A stretch of DNA of 64,000 nt from Bryobacteraceae bacterium (GCA_025928545.1 JAICJH010000013.1:1-64000), one strand, 5' to 3'. Shown: positions 33,797 to 42,040, counted from the stretch's first letter. Notes: generated by a model from the sequence alone, not told the origin. Numbers and translations are program-made.

Positions 33797-34861
33797 TTAT
33801 TTCGCCGCCGGTTTGGCCACGGTCTTCGCTACCGGCTCACCCGGCGTTTTGAAAATCAGCTTCTGCACGCGCCACGATTCGATTTCCGCGATCAGAATCT
33901 CGTTCGGATTCCGGCAATCCATCATGTGTGTCACCTGAAAGCCGCCCAATTGTTTGCTGGGATGGCCAAACTTGCCGACGATGGTGCCGTCCAGCTCCAT
34001 CTTGTAAATCTCTCCGGTCGTGTCCCAGGTTCCGGGTGCATTCCCGTTTGGATTCGAGTTCGAAGTAAACAGATACTGATGCGGACCCGGCGAGACGCAC
34101 ACGGACCAGGAATCGCCGATATTGTCATAAATCGTCTTCGGATTCAGATCGTTATCCAGAACCTGCATCCGGTGGTTCGTACGGTCAGCGACGTAAACAT
34201 CGCCCTTCGCATCCACAGCGATTCCGTGCGGCAAATTGAACTGGTCTTTGCCGGAGCCGGCCTTTTCGCTGCCAACCTGTTTGAGGAAGCGGCCGTTCTT
34301 GTCGTATTTCACGACGCGATTGTTGCCATAGCCGTCGGACACAAAAATGTTGCCCTGTGCATCCCATGCGACATCGGTGGGGCGGCTGAACGTGTACTTT
34401 CCGGGCGGCGGCGCGGGCCCATTGGTCGTCGCCAAGGCGCCAGCGACGGCTTCAGGCCTGTGGCCGAGGACCATCACGACGTGGCCCGCCGGGTTGAACT
34501 TGATAACCATGTTCGAACCTTCATCCACGACCCAGACGTTGTCCTGCGGGTCGACGCGAACCGAGTGAGCGAACTCGAAACCGTAGCTGCCGATGCCCCA
34601 TTCACGCAGGAAGATGCCAGTGGGATCGAATTCGAAGAGCCGCGTATTCGCACTGCGTGTGTAGACGAAAATGTGGCCTTTGGAATTTGTTGCCACACCC
34701 ATCGCCTCGCCCAGGTACAATCCCGGCGGCAGTTTCAGGAAGTTGGGCACCGATTCGAACGGCAGCTCAGGGACGTTCTGCGCCTTCGCTTTTTGCGCCA
34801 GGGCGGCGGGCATCGCCCCGAATAAGACAAGCGCGAAACAGATGCATGATCTCCACAGCAT
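33797..34861 (-). CDS. Exported NHL-repeat six-bladed beta-propeller protein (copy 2)
   Basis: 354 aa from ATG 34861. Signal peptide at about residues 1-22 (ICFALVLFGAMPAALAQ). The same blade series as the downstream paralog: 'GVATNSKGHIFVYTRSANTRLFEFD', 'VRVDPQDNVWVVDEGSNMVIKFN', 'DVAWDAQGNIFVSDGYGNNRVVKYDKNGRF', 'GIAVDAKGDVYVADRTNHRMQVLD'. The C-terminus has an Ala/Lys/Pro tail missing in copy 1. The start at 34861 is chosen because TATAAT ends 7 nt before it, over ATG 34870, which that box overlaps. Ligand unknown. Confidence 0.85.
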   Translation of the reverse strand: MLWRSCICFALVLFGAMPAALAQKAKAQNVPELPFESVPNFLKLPPGLYLGEAMGVATNSKGHIFVYTRSANTRLFEFDPTGIFLREWGIGSYGFEFAHSVRVDPQDNVWVVDEGSNMVIKFNPAGHVVMVLGHRPEAVAGALATTNGPAPPPGKYTFSRPTDVAWDAQGNIFVSDGYGNNRVVKYDKNGRFLKQVGSEKAGSGKDQFNLPHGIAVDAKGDVYVADRTNHRMQVLDNDLNPKTIYDNIGDSWSVCVSPGPHQYLFTSNSNPNGNAPGTWDTTGEIYKMELDGTIVGKFGHPSKQLGGFQVTHMMDCRNPNEILIAEIESWRVQKLIFKTPGEPVAKTVAKPAAK

Positions 34862-34868
34862 GGAGTGC

Positions 34869-34874
34869 ATTATA
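34869..34874 (-). promoter_or_regulatory. -10 box TATAAT 7 nt before NHL gene start
   Basis: Minus strand: TATAAT, GCACTCC, ATG 34861. It suggests an internal leaderless promoter separating the NHL-MFS genes from the upstream FecR/sigma genes. Confidence 0.5.
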
Positions 34875-34887
34875 TACGCAACGGGGC

Positions 34888-35340
34888 TCAATGCGCGACA
34901 GATTTGAGTGCAGTTTCTATTTCCGCCTGTGAGGGAGCATGGGTCAGCAACTGGGTGCTCTCGCGGACAAAGCCGCGTCCGGCGATCGGGACGAGCGCCC
35001 CGGCTGCTTCATTCTGGCAATTCGCGGTAATCGCAATCAGGAGTGTGCCGCCGGCATCGCCAGGATATTGTATCCCGTAAACACCGGGCTGGTTGGGCAG
35101 GCTGACCGGTTGCAGTTGCGTGCTGCGGCGTGTGCCGCCAGGCATGGCTTCGTTGCTGGCCGACACCTGCAGCTTCGATAAATCCGCACAGCCATTCACG
35201 CGGAAAACAAACAGGGCGCTCTTCATCATGGGAGTTTGCCCGGCAACAGCGTTGCCGACCGTGATGGAGAGTCCCTGCGCGAACAGAGAGGAGGAAACGA
35301 AGGCGAGGGCGAGAAGTCTTGTGTGTTTTACCAGGTCCAT
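34888..35340 (-). CDS. Secreted protein of unknown function
   Basis: 150 aa. Signal peptide at residues 1-21 (LLALAFVSSSLFAQ). The mature part has two cysteines (NGCADL and TANCQNE) that could form a disulfide, and looks like a small beta-sandwich ('SALFVFRVNGCADLSKLQVSA', 'GTLLIAITANCQNEAAGALVPIAG'). I recognise no family. It overlaps the FecR-like gene by 13 nt, so it belongs to the sigma/FecR unit and could be an effector or signal-sensing component. Confidence 0.65.
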   Translation of the reverse strand: MDLVKHTRLLALAFVSSSLFAQGLSITVGNAVAGQTPMMKSALFVFRVNGCADLSKLQVSASNEAMPGGTRRSTQLQPVSLPNQPGVYGIQYPGDAGGTLLIAITANCQNEAAGALVPIAGRGFVRESTQLLTHAPSQAEIETALKSVAH

Positions 35341-36242
35341 GCTAATTCATCTTTCCACATTTTGAGAGTCTGCGGGTCGAGCGCCAGCGCCTTATCCCGC
35401 AATACCGTTGGGGGAGGTGCAGCGAAAGAGACCATCCGGTCGTACACGAGCGGGCGTAGTTGTTCCGGCACGCGCGCAAGCAGATGCCACAAGGTGAGGG
35501 TGTCGCGAACTCGTGAGGCGTCGAGAATCGTGCGCAGAGACGCCTCGCCACCATTCGAGAAATCGAACTGATCGAGCGCCGTCTTCAGGCGCGCGGGCGC
35601 ATCGTCGAAGAACGGCGTACCCGGACCCAGGCTCGCGTGCGTCCGGCAACTGGCTCCGGCCGGAACCAGAGATTCGCGCCCGCGCCAGTCGAAAGCAACC
35701 CAGCCGAGCGTCACTTTGAGCAAGCCGTTGCCCTCGTCGTCAACTCTCATGTCGTACTGACAGCCTAGATCGACCGCGGTCGCCGATTTCGTCTCGACGA
35801 AGAACAACTTCGGCGGCGCGGAGATTGTCGCCGAAATCTCACCGTGCTGAAGCGACAGGCGGTGCTCGTCAGGCTTCGTCGTCAGCACGCGCAGGCGGGT
35901 CTCCGGTGAAATCTTCAAGGTGCCAATGGTGCCGACCCGGATCTCGGCGGTGGAGGAAGCGTCAGTCTGGAGCCAGTCGCCCGCGCCAATCATTTCCCTG
36001 CGTTGCTGCGAGCCTACAGTGCGGACCACTTCCCAGTGAGTGCGATGCGACGCGCGCCAGTACAAAGCGACCCCGGCCAGGACTACGGCCGCAGCGAGGG
36101 CAAAGGTCCATCGAGGCCACCAGGGCCGCCGTTCCCTGGGCGATATTGGCCTGTCGAGAGCGGATTCAATCGAAATCCAAATCGCATCCGGCGCCTTCAG
36201 CACAGGGAGGCCCTTCAAAATGTCTTCCCGCCGCTCAGACAT
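35328..36242 (-). CDS. FecR-domain membrane protein, probable sigma regulator
   Basis: 304 aa. A short cytoplasmic N-terminus (about 1-42) is followed by one TM helix at about 46-64 (WTFALAAAVVLAGVALYW) and a periplasmic FecR domain: 'GDWLQTDASSTAEIRVGTIGTLKISPETRLRVL'. A further C-terminal helical region is present. FecR proteins transmit envelope signals to ECF sigma factors. The gene overlaps the sigma gene by 8 nt, fitting a sigma/anti-sigma pair. The N-terminus is longer and less typical than classic FecR. Confidence 0.8.
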   Translation of the reverse strand: MSERREDILKGLPVLKAPDAIWISIESALDRPISPRERRPWWPRWTFALAAAVVLAGVALYWRASHRTHWEVVRTVGSQQRREMIGAGDWLQTDASSTAEIRVGTIGTLKISPETRLRVLTTKPDEHRLSLQHGEISATISAPPKLFFVETKSATAVDLGCQYDMRVDDEGNGLLKVTLGWVAFDWRGRESLVPAGASCRTHASLGPGTPFFDDAPARLKTALDQFDFSNGGEASLRTILDASRVRDTLTLWHLLARVPEQLRPLVYDRMVSFAAPPPTVLRDKALALDPQTLKMWKDELAWTW

Positions 36243-36804
36243 CGCGCCCTCCAGCCGCCACGCGACCGCGCAGGGGTGCGAGCAGACCCGCGAGCAGTTT
36301 GTGTCCGCGGTTCAGCCTGGACGCGACCGTCCCCATCGAGCAATTGAGGGTTGTCGACATTTCCTCGTATGAAAAATCTTCGAAGTAGCGAAGCAGGATC
36401 GGAAGGCGGAACTTCGGAGGCAGAGTGGATACGGCGTTCTGAATCGCTCTGGAGTCCATTGCCTCCAGAAGATTCTGTTCCTGGATAGCCGGCAGCCGAT
36501 CATCCCGACCGGGTAATCGCGCCCGCGCTGCCTTTCGTCTTGAGGCATCGAGGCACGCATTCTGAACCAGCCGATAGAGCCATGTGGAGAAGCCGGCATC
36601 GCCGCGAAAGCCCGCGATGCCGGCGAACAGTTTCAGGAAAACCTCCTGCGTGACATCGGCGGCTTCAGCCGTGTCGCCGTGGAAGAAGTAAAGACAGATC
36701 GAATACACCTTGTCCTTATAAGCCTCGTAAAGCACACGAAAGGCGTCCCGATCGCCGCGGCGACAGGATTCGAGGGTACCGGCGTCGATTTCGCGGTCGG
36801 GCAC
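36235..36804 (-). CDS. ECF-type RNA polymerase sigma factor
   Basis: 189 aa. Sigma region 2 at about 20-90 ('FRVLYEAYKDKVYSICLYFF', 'DVTQEVFLKLFAGIAGFRGDAGFSTWLYRLVQNACLDASRRK') and region 4 at about 125-175 ('LPPKFRLPILLRYFEDFSYEEMSTTLNCSMGTVASRLNRGHKLL'). It directs RNA polymerase to a dedicated promoter set. The start is GTG 36804. The downstream FecR-like gene overlaps it, and an unknown secreted protein gene ends 12 nt upstream. Confidence 0.93.
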   Translation of the reverse strand: MPDREIDAGTLESCRRGDRDAFRVLYEAYKDKVYSICLYFFHGDTAEAADVTQEVFLKLFAGIAGFRGDAGFSTWLYRLVQNACLDASRRKAARARLPGRDDRLPAIQEQNLLEAMDSRAIQNAVSTLPPKFRLPILLRYFEDFSYEEMSTTLNCSMGTVASRLNRGHKLLAGLLAPLRGRVAAGGRDV

Positions 36805-36816
36805 GCCTAACGACAG

Positions 36817-37947
36817 TTATTGCACACACTGGGCCGGACCGCTCCCGATCCTCCCCGCTATCTGTTGAACATAGTCGGCTTCCAGACGCGAATCCGTCAA
36901 GACATGGCGATCTTTCATCTCCGTCACGAAGGGCTGCAGAAACCGTCCCATCTTCTGGAGTCCGGCCGTATCCGATGCTCCCATCGCCGTGCGGATTTTC
37001 TGTTCAGTTGCGGGAGACAGGATTTCCACGCGGCCGACAAATGCGCGTTGCACGTCCCGCGGCGCGGGAGCGATCTTCAGCGGAAGGATGTTATCTACAG
37101 TTGCGCGCGGCGTCAGATAAATCACGCGCATACCTTCCTCGAACCACGAATCCTTCCAGGTCTCGAGCATCGCGACAGCTTCCTTCGGATACATGCCGGC
37201 GTGCTCCAGTTCCGCGATCAGGTCGCGCCGCAGCACCTCCACAGTGCCGTTTAGTTCGGGCGACTTCACCAAAACCTCGCCTTTAAAATCGCGCGTGATC
37301 CGATAACCGACGCGTCCGTTCTGATTTTCGAAGAGGATCGCGAGGGAAATCGGCTCAGTCCCCGTGTTGCGGATGCGAAGGCCGTCGGCTGTGTAGGCGG
37401 GTTCCACCGGAACCTTGAAGTTCGCCATGCCGCGATAGAAAAGCAGCTTTTCATTTTCGCCGCCGGACTGGACCATCGCTGAATCGGTCGCGCGGGCAGC
37501 GTAATAGCGGCTCTCGCCTTTGGAGGAGGGCAACTTCAGGCTCGCGCCGGGCAGGATATTCAGGTCGGCCCAATCGATGGCGCCGTAAGTATCCGGGCTG
37601 CTGGCTTTCGGATACCATTCTGTGATCGTTCCCGAGGGGAAGCCCACATGGACCGATATCTTCGTGGGCGTCTGCGTATAGAAATAGTCCACCGGCGTCT
37701 CCATTCGGACGAGGCCCGGCATGTATTTGCCGAGCCCGTTACCAAGGGTGTGAACGAAACACGGGAGATCGGAAGTAGCCGTCAGGGGCGCCCAAACAAC
37801 GGATTCGCCGTGTTCGCCGGCCACAGAAGTGAATGTTCCCCACTCATGGACGGTGACCGTTGAATCCGGTTGGATTAATCCGGCTCCGAATAATGGCGCG
37901 ACAAGAGCGACGGCAAGAATGGACTTTTGGACTGAGAGTCGTGGCAT
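36817..37947 (-). CDS. Secreted protein of unknown function, 'VHEWGTFTS' type
   Basis: 376 aa. A strong RBS (AAGGAGG) 5 nt before ATG 37947 fixes the start; the open frame continues upstream without support. Signal peptide at about residues 1-21 (ILAVALVAPLFGAG). The mature start 'VTVHEWGTFTSVAGEHGESVVW' is a motif I associate with uncharacterised acidobacterial and planctomycete proteins. The rest has 'MRVIYLTPRATVDNILPLKI' and a helical tail with two Cys-poor segments. No known domain is recognised. It directly precedes the sigma/FecR genes. Confidence 0.7.
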   Translation of the reverse strand: MPRLSVQKSILAVALVAPLFGAGLIQPDSTVTVHEWGTFTSVAGEHGESVVWAPLTATSDLPCFVHTLGNGLGKYMPGLVRMETPVDYFYTQTPTKISVHVGFPSGTITEWYPKASSPDTYGAIDWADLNILPGASLKLPSSKGESRYYAARATDSAMVQSGGENEKLLFYRGMANFKVPVEPAYTADGLRIRNTGTEPISLAILFENQNGRVGYRITRDFKGEVLVKSPELNGTVEVLRRDLIAELEHAGMYPKEAVAMLETWKDSWFEEGMRVIYLTPRATVDNILPLKIAPAPRDVQRAFVGRVEILSPATEQKIRTAMGASDTAGLQKMGRFLQPFVTEMKDRHVLTDSRLEADYVQQIAGRIGSGPAQCVQ

Positions 37948-38008
37948 GTAGCCTCCTTCTTTCATGTCCGTGGGACGAAGCAGGAGGCCGATTTCTTCCC
38001 GCGCGCAG

Positions 38009-38839
38009 TTATTTCTTCTCCGGCGTGTCGTAAGAGCCCGGTTTGCGCGCCCAGATATTCCGGAAGCGCACGGCTGAGTTATGCCCCTGGAGGACGATTG
38101 CATCTTCCGAAGGTTGCGCAATATATTTTGCCGCGGCGCGGTAGACGGTGGGCCCGAGCAACTGGGTGTGATTTTGCACGAGGACACCATTTAAGAGCGC
38201 TGTGACGTACGCGGGTTTCAGAACGTTGTCGCCGTCTATGACGGGCGCTTCGAAGACGATGTCGTAAGTCTGCCAGTCCCCCGGTTTGCGACCGGCGAAT
38301 GCGAGCGGCGGCCACTGGCCGTAGATCGCACCGATTTGCCCGTCAGCGTAGATCGGGTTCTGCCTTTCGTCGAAAATCTGGAGTTCGTAGCGGCCCTGAA
38401 GGAAGATTCCGCTGTTGCCGCGATCCACGCGGCTGCCCGTGGTTGTGGTGGGCAGGGCGAATTCGACATGGACCTGCACGTCGCCGAACTTTTCTTTGGT
38501 GGCGAGGTCGCCTGTTCCGGGGACAATTTCCAGATAGCCGTTCCCGACCTTCCATACAGGCGGACCTGGACGGATGGTGACGCCGGTCGGCATCGTCTGT
38601 GTCGCGGGCAGCCAGTGCGAGAGATCCGTGCCATCGAACAGCACGATTGCGTCGGAGGGCGGAGTAGCCGTTGTCGCGCCGGGCATCACAACCGGAGGAT
38701 GGGGGCGCGCGGGATCGTGCACGTGCCATTTCTGCCCCGGCACGAGCGGGGTATCGGTGTAGCCGAGATCGCCGCCCGTTTGAGCGAGTGCCGCGGCAGC
38801 AATCAGGAGAAAACTGCTACTTCTTTTCAGGCGTGTCAT
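38009..38839 (-). CDS. 3-keto-disaccharide hydrolase (DUF1080) protein, copy A
   Basis: 276 aa. Signal peptide at about 1-20 (SSFLLIAAAALAQ). A concanavalin-like DUF1080 domain: 'IVLFDGTDLSHWLPA', 'WKVGNGYLEIVPGTGDLATKEKFGDVQVHVEFA', 'RGNSGIFLQGRYELQIFD', 'GAIYGQWPP', 'VFEAPVIDG'. Members bind or hydrolyse 3-keto-glycosides made by GMC-type oxidation. ATG 38839 lies 23 nt inside the end of the upstream paralog, so the two overlap and are co-translated. The longer upstream frame has no signal peptide. Confidence 0.88.
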   Translation of the reverse strand: MTRLKRSSSFLLIAAAALAQTGGDLGYTDTPLVPGQKWHVHDPARPHPPVVMPGATTATPPSDAIVLFDGTDLSHWLPATQTMPTGVTIRPGPPVWKVGNGYLEIVPGTGDLATKEKFGDVQVHVEFALPTTTTGSRVDRGNSGIFLQGRYELQIFDERQNPIYADGQIGAIYGQWPPLAFAGRKPGDWQTYDIVFEAPVIDGDNVLKPAYVTALLNGVLVQNHTQLLGPTVYRAAAKYIAQPSEDAIVLQGHNSAVRFRNIWARKPGSYDTPEKK

Positions 38840-39743
38840 AAGCGCCCAGCTTGCGCGCCCAGATGTACTTGTAGCGGACGAGGGTGTTGTGGTTCTGGAG
38901 CAGCAGCGAATCCTCGTCCGGCTGCGCAATATATTTCGCGGCGGCGCGGTGCACGGTAGGTCCGAGCAGTTCTTTATGGACGTGCATCAGAACGCCGTTG
39001 AGCAGCACGGTGACATAGGCCGGCTTCACGACTGTATCGCCGTTCATCTTCGGGGCTTCGAAAATAATGTCGTAGGTCTGCCACTCGCCGGGCTTGCGGG
39101 CGGGATTCGCCAGTGGCGGCCACTGCCCGTAAATCGCTCCGATCTGCCCATCGGCGTAGGTCGGATTGTTCCAGCCGTCGAGCACCTGGATCTCATAACG
39201 ACCCTGGAGGAAGATGCCGCTGTTGCCGCGATTCTGGCTGGTGCCGCGAATTACTTCGGGATTGGCGAACACGACATGCAGCTGAACGTCGCCGAACTTT
39301 TCCTTCGTCATGATGTCGCCGGCGCCGAGGGCGACTTCCATATAGCCGTTCTCAACCTTCCACCCCGGCGTCCCTGGTTTACCGACGGGACCCGCGGGCA
39401 TCACCTGTGTGGCAGGAAGCCAGTGCGAGAGATCTTTACCATCGAAGAGAACGATGGCATCGGAAGGTGCGTCACCGAGGTTTGCTCCCGGCGTGACGAC
39501 GGGAGGATGAGGACGGGCCGGATCGTGTACGTGCCATTGCTGGCCGGGAACCAGAGGAGTATCGGTATAGCCAAGATCGTTGTTGACGGCCGGACCTCTG
39601 CCGGAGCCGCCGCGACCACCGCGCCCCGAACCACCGCGTCCACCGGAAGCTCCGGCCGGATTCTGGGCAGATGCAGTAAAGGCGATTACGGCCAGCATCG
39701 CCACTCCCGCGAGGAGCACTTGAACAGGGGTCTTTCTCAACAT
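38817..39743 (-). CDS. 3-keto-disaccharide hydrolase (DUF1080) protein, copy B
   Basis: 308 aa. Signal peptide at about 1-26 (LLAGVAMLAVIAFTASAQ), then a Gly/Arg-rich linker 'GGRGGSGRGGRGGSGRG'. The same DUF1080 domain as copy A follows: 'IVLFDGKDLSHWLPA', 'GNSGIFLQGRYEIQVLDGW', 'GAIYGQWPPLANPARKPGEWQTYDIIFEAP'. Identity between the copies is high through the whole domain, indicating tandem duplication. ATG 39743 is preceded by TAGAAT 8 nt upstream. The pair is probably involved in periplasmic polysaccharide turnover. Confidence 0.88.
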   Translation of the reverse strand: MLRKTPVQVLLAGVAMLAVIAFTASAQNPAGASGGRGGSGRGGRGGSGRGPAVNNDLGYTDTPLVPGQQWHVHDPARPHPPVVTPGANLGDAPSDAIVLFDGKDLSHWLPATQVMPAGPVGKPGTPGWKVENGYMEVALGAGDIMTKEKFGDVQLHVVFANPEVIRGTSQNRGNSGIFLQGRYEIQVLDGWNNPTYADGQIGAIYGQWPPLANPARKPGEWQTYDIIFEAPKMNGDTVVKPAYVTVLLNGVLMHVHKELLGPTVHRAAAKYIAQPDEDSLLLQNHNTLVRYKYIWARKLGAYDTPEKK

Positions 39744-39751
39744 GTCCGCCC

Positions 39752-39757
39752 ATTCTA
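39752..39757 (-). promoter_or_regulatory. -10 box TAGAAT 8 nt before DUF1080 copy B
   Basis: Minus strand: TATAGAAT, GGGCGGAC, ATG 39743. The spacer is weakly SD-like, so a short-leader promoter is the alternative reading. Confidence 0.35.
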
Positions 39758-39801
39758 TAACAAGGAGCGGAGTTTGGCTCAATTACTGATGTGCGTCCAG
39801 A

Positions 39802-40557
39802 TTAAGCGACGTGGTTCTTTTGCCAGACGGCCTTACCTATAAAGAAAGGTCCCATGTGTTCCATCAGGCTCGAGGTCTGACGCGTCTTGCGCATAGCCTG
39901 CACGCAGGCGGAGAGCGGGAAGAGTTCCCTGCCGATAAGGCCGATGACGAAATCGTTATCATTCTTATCGATGCCGAAACAAGCCAGGCGCACGTCCATG
40001 GCGAGACCAGCGGTGCCGAAGCTGTGGCCGATCTTGCCGTGCTCACGAAGGATAGCCGTCTGATCTTCCGGCGGCAGGGCGTTGAACTCGCCTTTGCGGC
40101 GCAGCGGATACCAGATTGCCCACGGCCATGCCGGGTCGGTAACCGATTTCGGCGAGCGGTTCAGCAGCCAGTCTTCCAGGTCGGGCTCATGACCGAGGGC
40201 GTAGGTGCGACCCATCATTGTGTATTCGGGCTTGAGGGTCAGTCCGTGAAAGGCGCCGCTGTGGCGGAATTCGCGGGAAAAGAGCGGGCGGACTTTGGAA
40301 ACGAAAAAGTCCGGCGTCTCGCTCCAGGTGAGGAGGCCGACGCCGTAAGGATCGTTCGCATCCTCATATAAGACGCCGTTCAGGCCGGAATCTTCGAGGG
40401 CTGCGATCAGGGCGGCGGTATCGCCCCCGGTTACACCGGAGCCGTCAAAGGCGAGAAACTGCATGAAGAGGCGGCGGTCGGAAGTCTGCTGGACTCCGCC
40501 ACGCAGCCCACCTTTTTCACTGATATCGAGAAGGTCCACGAAACTATCGTGGCACAC
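39802..40557 (-). CDS. Chlorite-dismutase-family heme protein (HemQ-like)
   Basis: 251 aa, one chlorite dismutase-like fold repeat pair. The C-terminal half 'AWPWAIWYPLRRKGEFNALPPEDQTAILREHGKIGHSFG' followed by 'DNDFVIGLIGRELFPLSACVQAMRKTRQT' and 'GPFFIGK' is the family pattern, with His in EHGKIGH as the likely heme-proximal ligand. Function may be coproheme decarboxylation (HemQ) or another heme reaction; true chlorite dismutase is unlikely. The start is GTG 40557; an internal GTG (40539) is possible. It precedes the DUF1080 genes and follows the anti-sigma gene by 12 nt. Confidence 0.75.
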   Translation of the reverse strand: MCHDSFVDLLDISEKGGLRGGVQQTSDRRLFMQFLAFDGSGVTGGDTAALIAALEDSGLNGVLYEDANDPYGVGLLTWSETPDFFVSKVRPLFSREFRHSGAFHGLTLKPEYTMMGRTYALGHEPDLEDWLLNRSPKSVTDPAWPWAIWYPLRRKGEFNALPPEDQTAILREHGKIGHSFGTAGLAMDVRLACFGIDKNDNDFVIGLIGRELFPLSACVQAMRKTRQTSSLMEHMGPFFIGKAVWQKNHVA

Positions 40558-40569
40558 TGCCCGGCAGGA

Positions 40570-41265
40570 TCAGAGCTTAGAGACGATAAAAGGTGTGGTC
40601 GTCGGCTGCGGCGACCCGCCTTCCGGTTCGATCGTAACGGCAACCGCGGCAGCGTTCGCGGTCGACCCCTGATAAACGTACACCGCGCTTGATGAATTCG
40701 AGATCGTTTCTCCGTGGAAGGTGCCGGCGGGAACCGGATTGCCGGTCGCAGGGAGGACCCATAATTCGAATGTGCGATTGGCTTCGAGCTTCGGCAGGTG
40801 GGCGGCAATCAGCACAACGCCGTTCGGGCTGACGAATACTCGACCACGAGCGGCGGGATCGCCGAAGGTGACGTCTTTGGCAACAGGATCATTGAGGATG
40901 GAAAGAGCCTGGGCCAGCTTTGTTGTGTCCTGATCCGGCGGTGCGGAGTTCGGTTTTCTCCCGGTAATCGCAACTGAGAGCAGCGCGATCGCAAGTAACG
41001 CCGAGGCTACCCACGGCAAAAAGACGAATACCGGCCGGGGAGCGGGCGCCACCATGCCGATCACGCGCTTTCGCAGTTGCTTCGACGGCTCCGCGCCCGC
41101 GATTGCGCGGGACATGGCGGCGGTTGTCGCCATCGCACTGCGGACTCCCGCGACGCACTCGGGGCATTCACGAGCCAGATGCGCGGCAATTTCGGATCGC
41201 TCCGGATCTTCCGCAATACCAAGAGCCCACGCGCCGTACTCGCCCCGCAATTCTTCACATGTCAT
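40570..41265 (-). CDS. Zinc-finger/RskA-type anti-sigma factor
   Basis: 231 aa. An N-terminal cytoplasmic domain with 'HLARECPECVAGV' (about 29-41) resembles the anti-sigma HxxxCxxC zinc site. One TM helix at about 83-103 (VFVFLPWVASALLAIALLSVAI), then a periplasmic RskA C-terminal domain 'GVVLIAAHLPKLEANRTFELWVLPATGNPVPAGTF'. It should hold the co-encoded ECF sigma inactive until cleaved. ATG 41265 overlaps the sigma stop (ATGA). The longer upstream frame is antisense-like and lacks these features. Confidence 0.9.
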   Translation of the reverse strand: MTCEELRGEYGAWALGIAEDPERSEIAAHLARECPECVAGVRSAMATTAAMSRAIAGAEPSKQLRKRVIGMVAPAPRPVFVFLPWVASALLAIALLSVAITGRKPNSAPPDQDTTKLAQALSILNDPVAKDVTFGDPAARGRVFVSPNGVVLIAAHLPKLEANRTFELWVLPATGNPVPAGTFHGETISNSSSAVYVYQGSTANAAAVAVTIEPEGGSPQPTTTPFIVSKL

Positions 41266-41855
41266 GCGGCCACCGCCTGTCCCAGTTCCTGCCGAAGGAC
41301 GCCGAGCGCTGCCCGCACCCAGGTCTTGATGGTTCCCAGCGGCTGACCCATGCGTTCCGCCATTTCGGTCTGCGACAGCCCTTCGTAGTAAGCAAGCTCG
41401 ATCACTTTTTGCTGATTGGGAGTCAGTTTTTTGATTGCGGCCCGAATCACCCTGGCGTGGTCTGTGTTCTCCACCTCGCGCTGCATATCGATGAAGAGCG
41501 AGGGATGCTCTCGGACGTCGAGCTCGAAAGCATTGCGATCCATCCGTGAGGAAGAGGACCGGACGTGATCTATGGCGCGGTTTCGCGCAATAGCGAGCAG
41601 CCATGGCCCTAAAGCGCCGCGGCCGGGCTCGAAAGCCTGGATGCGGTTCCACACGCGAAGGAATGTCTCCTGCACCAGATCTTCGGCCGTGGAAGAATCG
41701 CGCACGATCGCGAGAACCACCGAATACGCAAGCCTGCCGAAGCGATCGTAAAGATCTTTCATCGCCTCCGGCTCACGGCGCTGGAGACGGCGCGCGAGCT
41801 CTTCGTCATGTTGTCCACTGAGTTCGAGTGCGAGGATAAGGCCGGGAAAAATCAT
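41262..41855 (-). CDS. ECF sigma factor (SigK/RpoE-like) paired with RskA-type anti-sigma
   Basis: 197 aa from ATG 41855. Region 2 'ALYDRFGRLAYSVVLAIV'-like segment appears as 'KDLYDRFGRLAYSVVLAIVRDSSTAEDLVQETFLRVWNRI'. Region 4 has 'LTPNQQKVIELAYYEGLSQTEMAERMGQPLGTIKTWVRAALGVLRQEL'. The frame is open further upstream to 41942, but the folded part starts at about residue 13 of this version. The gene is divergent from the 19-aa peptide unit at 42041. Confidence 0.92.
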   Translation of the reverse strand: MIFPGLILALELSGQHDEELARRLQRREPEAMKDLYDRFGRLAYSVVLAIVRDSSTAEDLVQETFLRVWNRIQAFEPGRGALGPWLLAIARNRAIDHVRSSSSRMDRNAFELDVREHPSLFIDMQREVENTDHARVIRAAIKKLTPNQQKVIELAYYEGLSQTEMAERMGQPLGTIKTWVRAALGVLRQELGQAVAA

Positions 41856-42040
41856 GAGTCCGCTTCGATGAGAATAGCGCGAATGCGGCGCGAAGTGGTA
41901 GCGGCAAGACACTCGCATCGGCACTATAGCGGCGCAGTTCACACTTTGTTATACGTCGCGGCGTGCTCTTCGGATGACCGATTCGGCAATTCACCCGAGG
42001 CGAGTTCAGGTACGCGATCGAACCCGTGTGCATTTTTTGC

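Noticed and set aside
33371..34825. 484-codon plus-strand frame over the NHL genes
   Set aside because: Repeated 'ENVAFGIC' type peptides are reverse-strand images of the NHL repeats, not an independent gene.
39802..40557. Genuine chlorite dismutase for chlorate respiration
   Set aside because: No chlorate reductase genes and no signal peptide; the wider heme-protein family call is safer.
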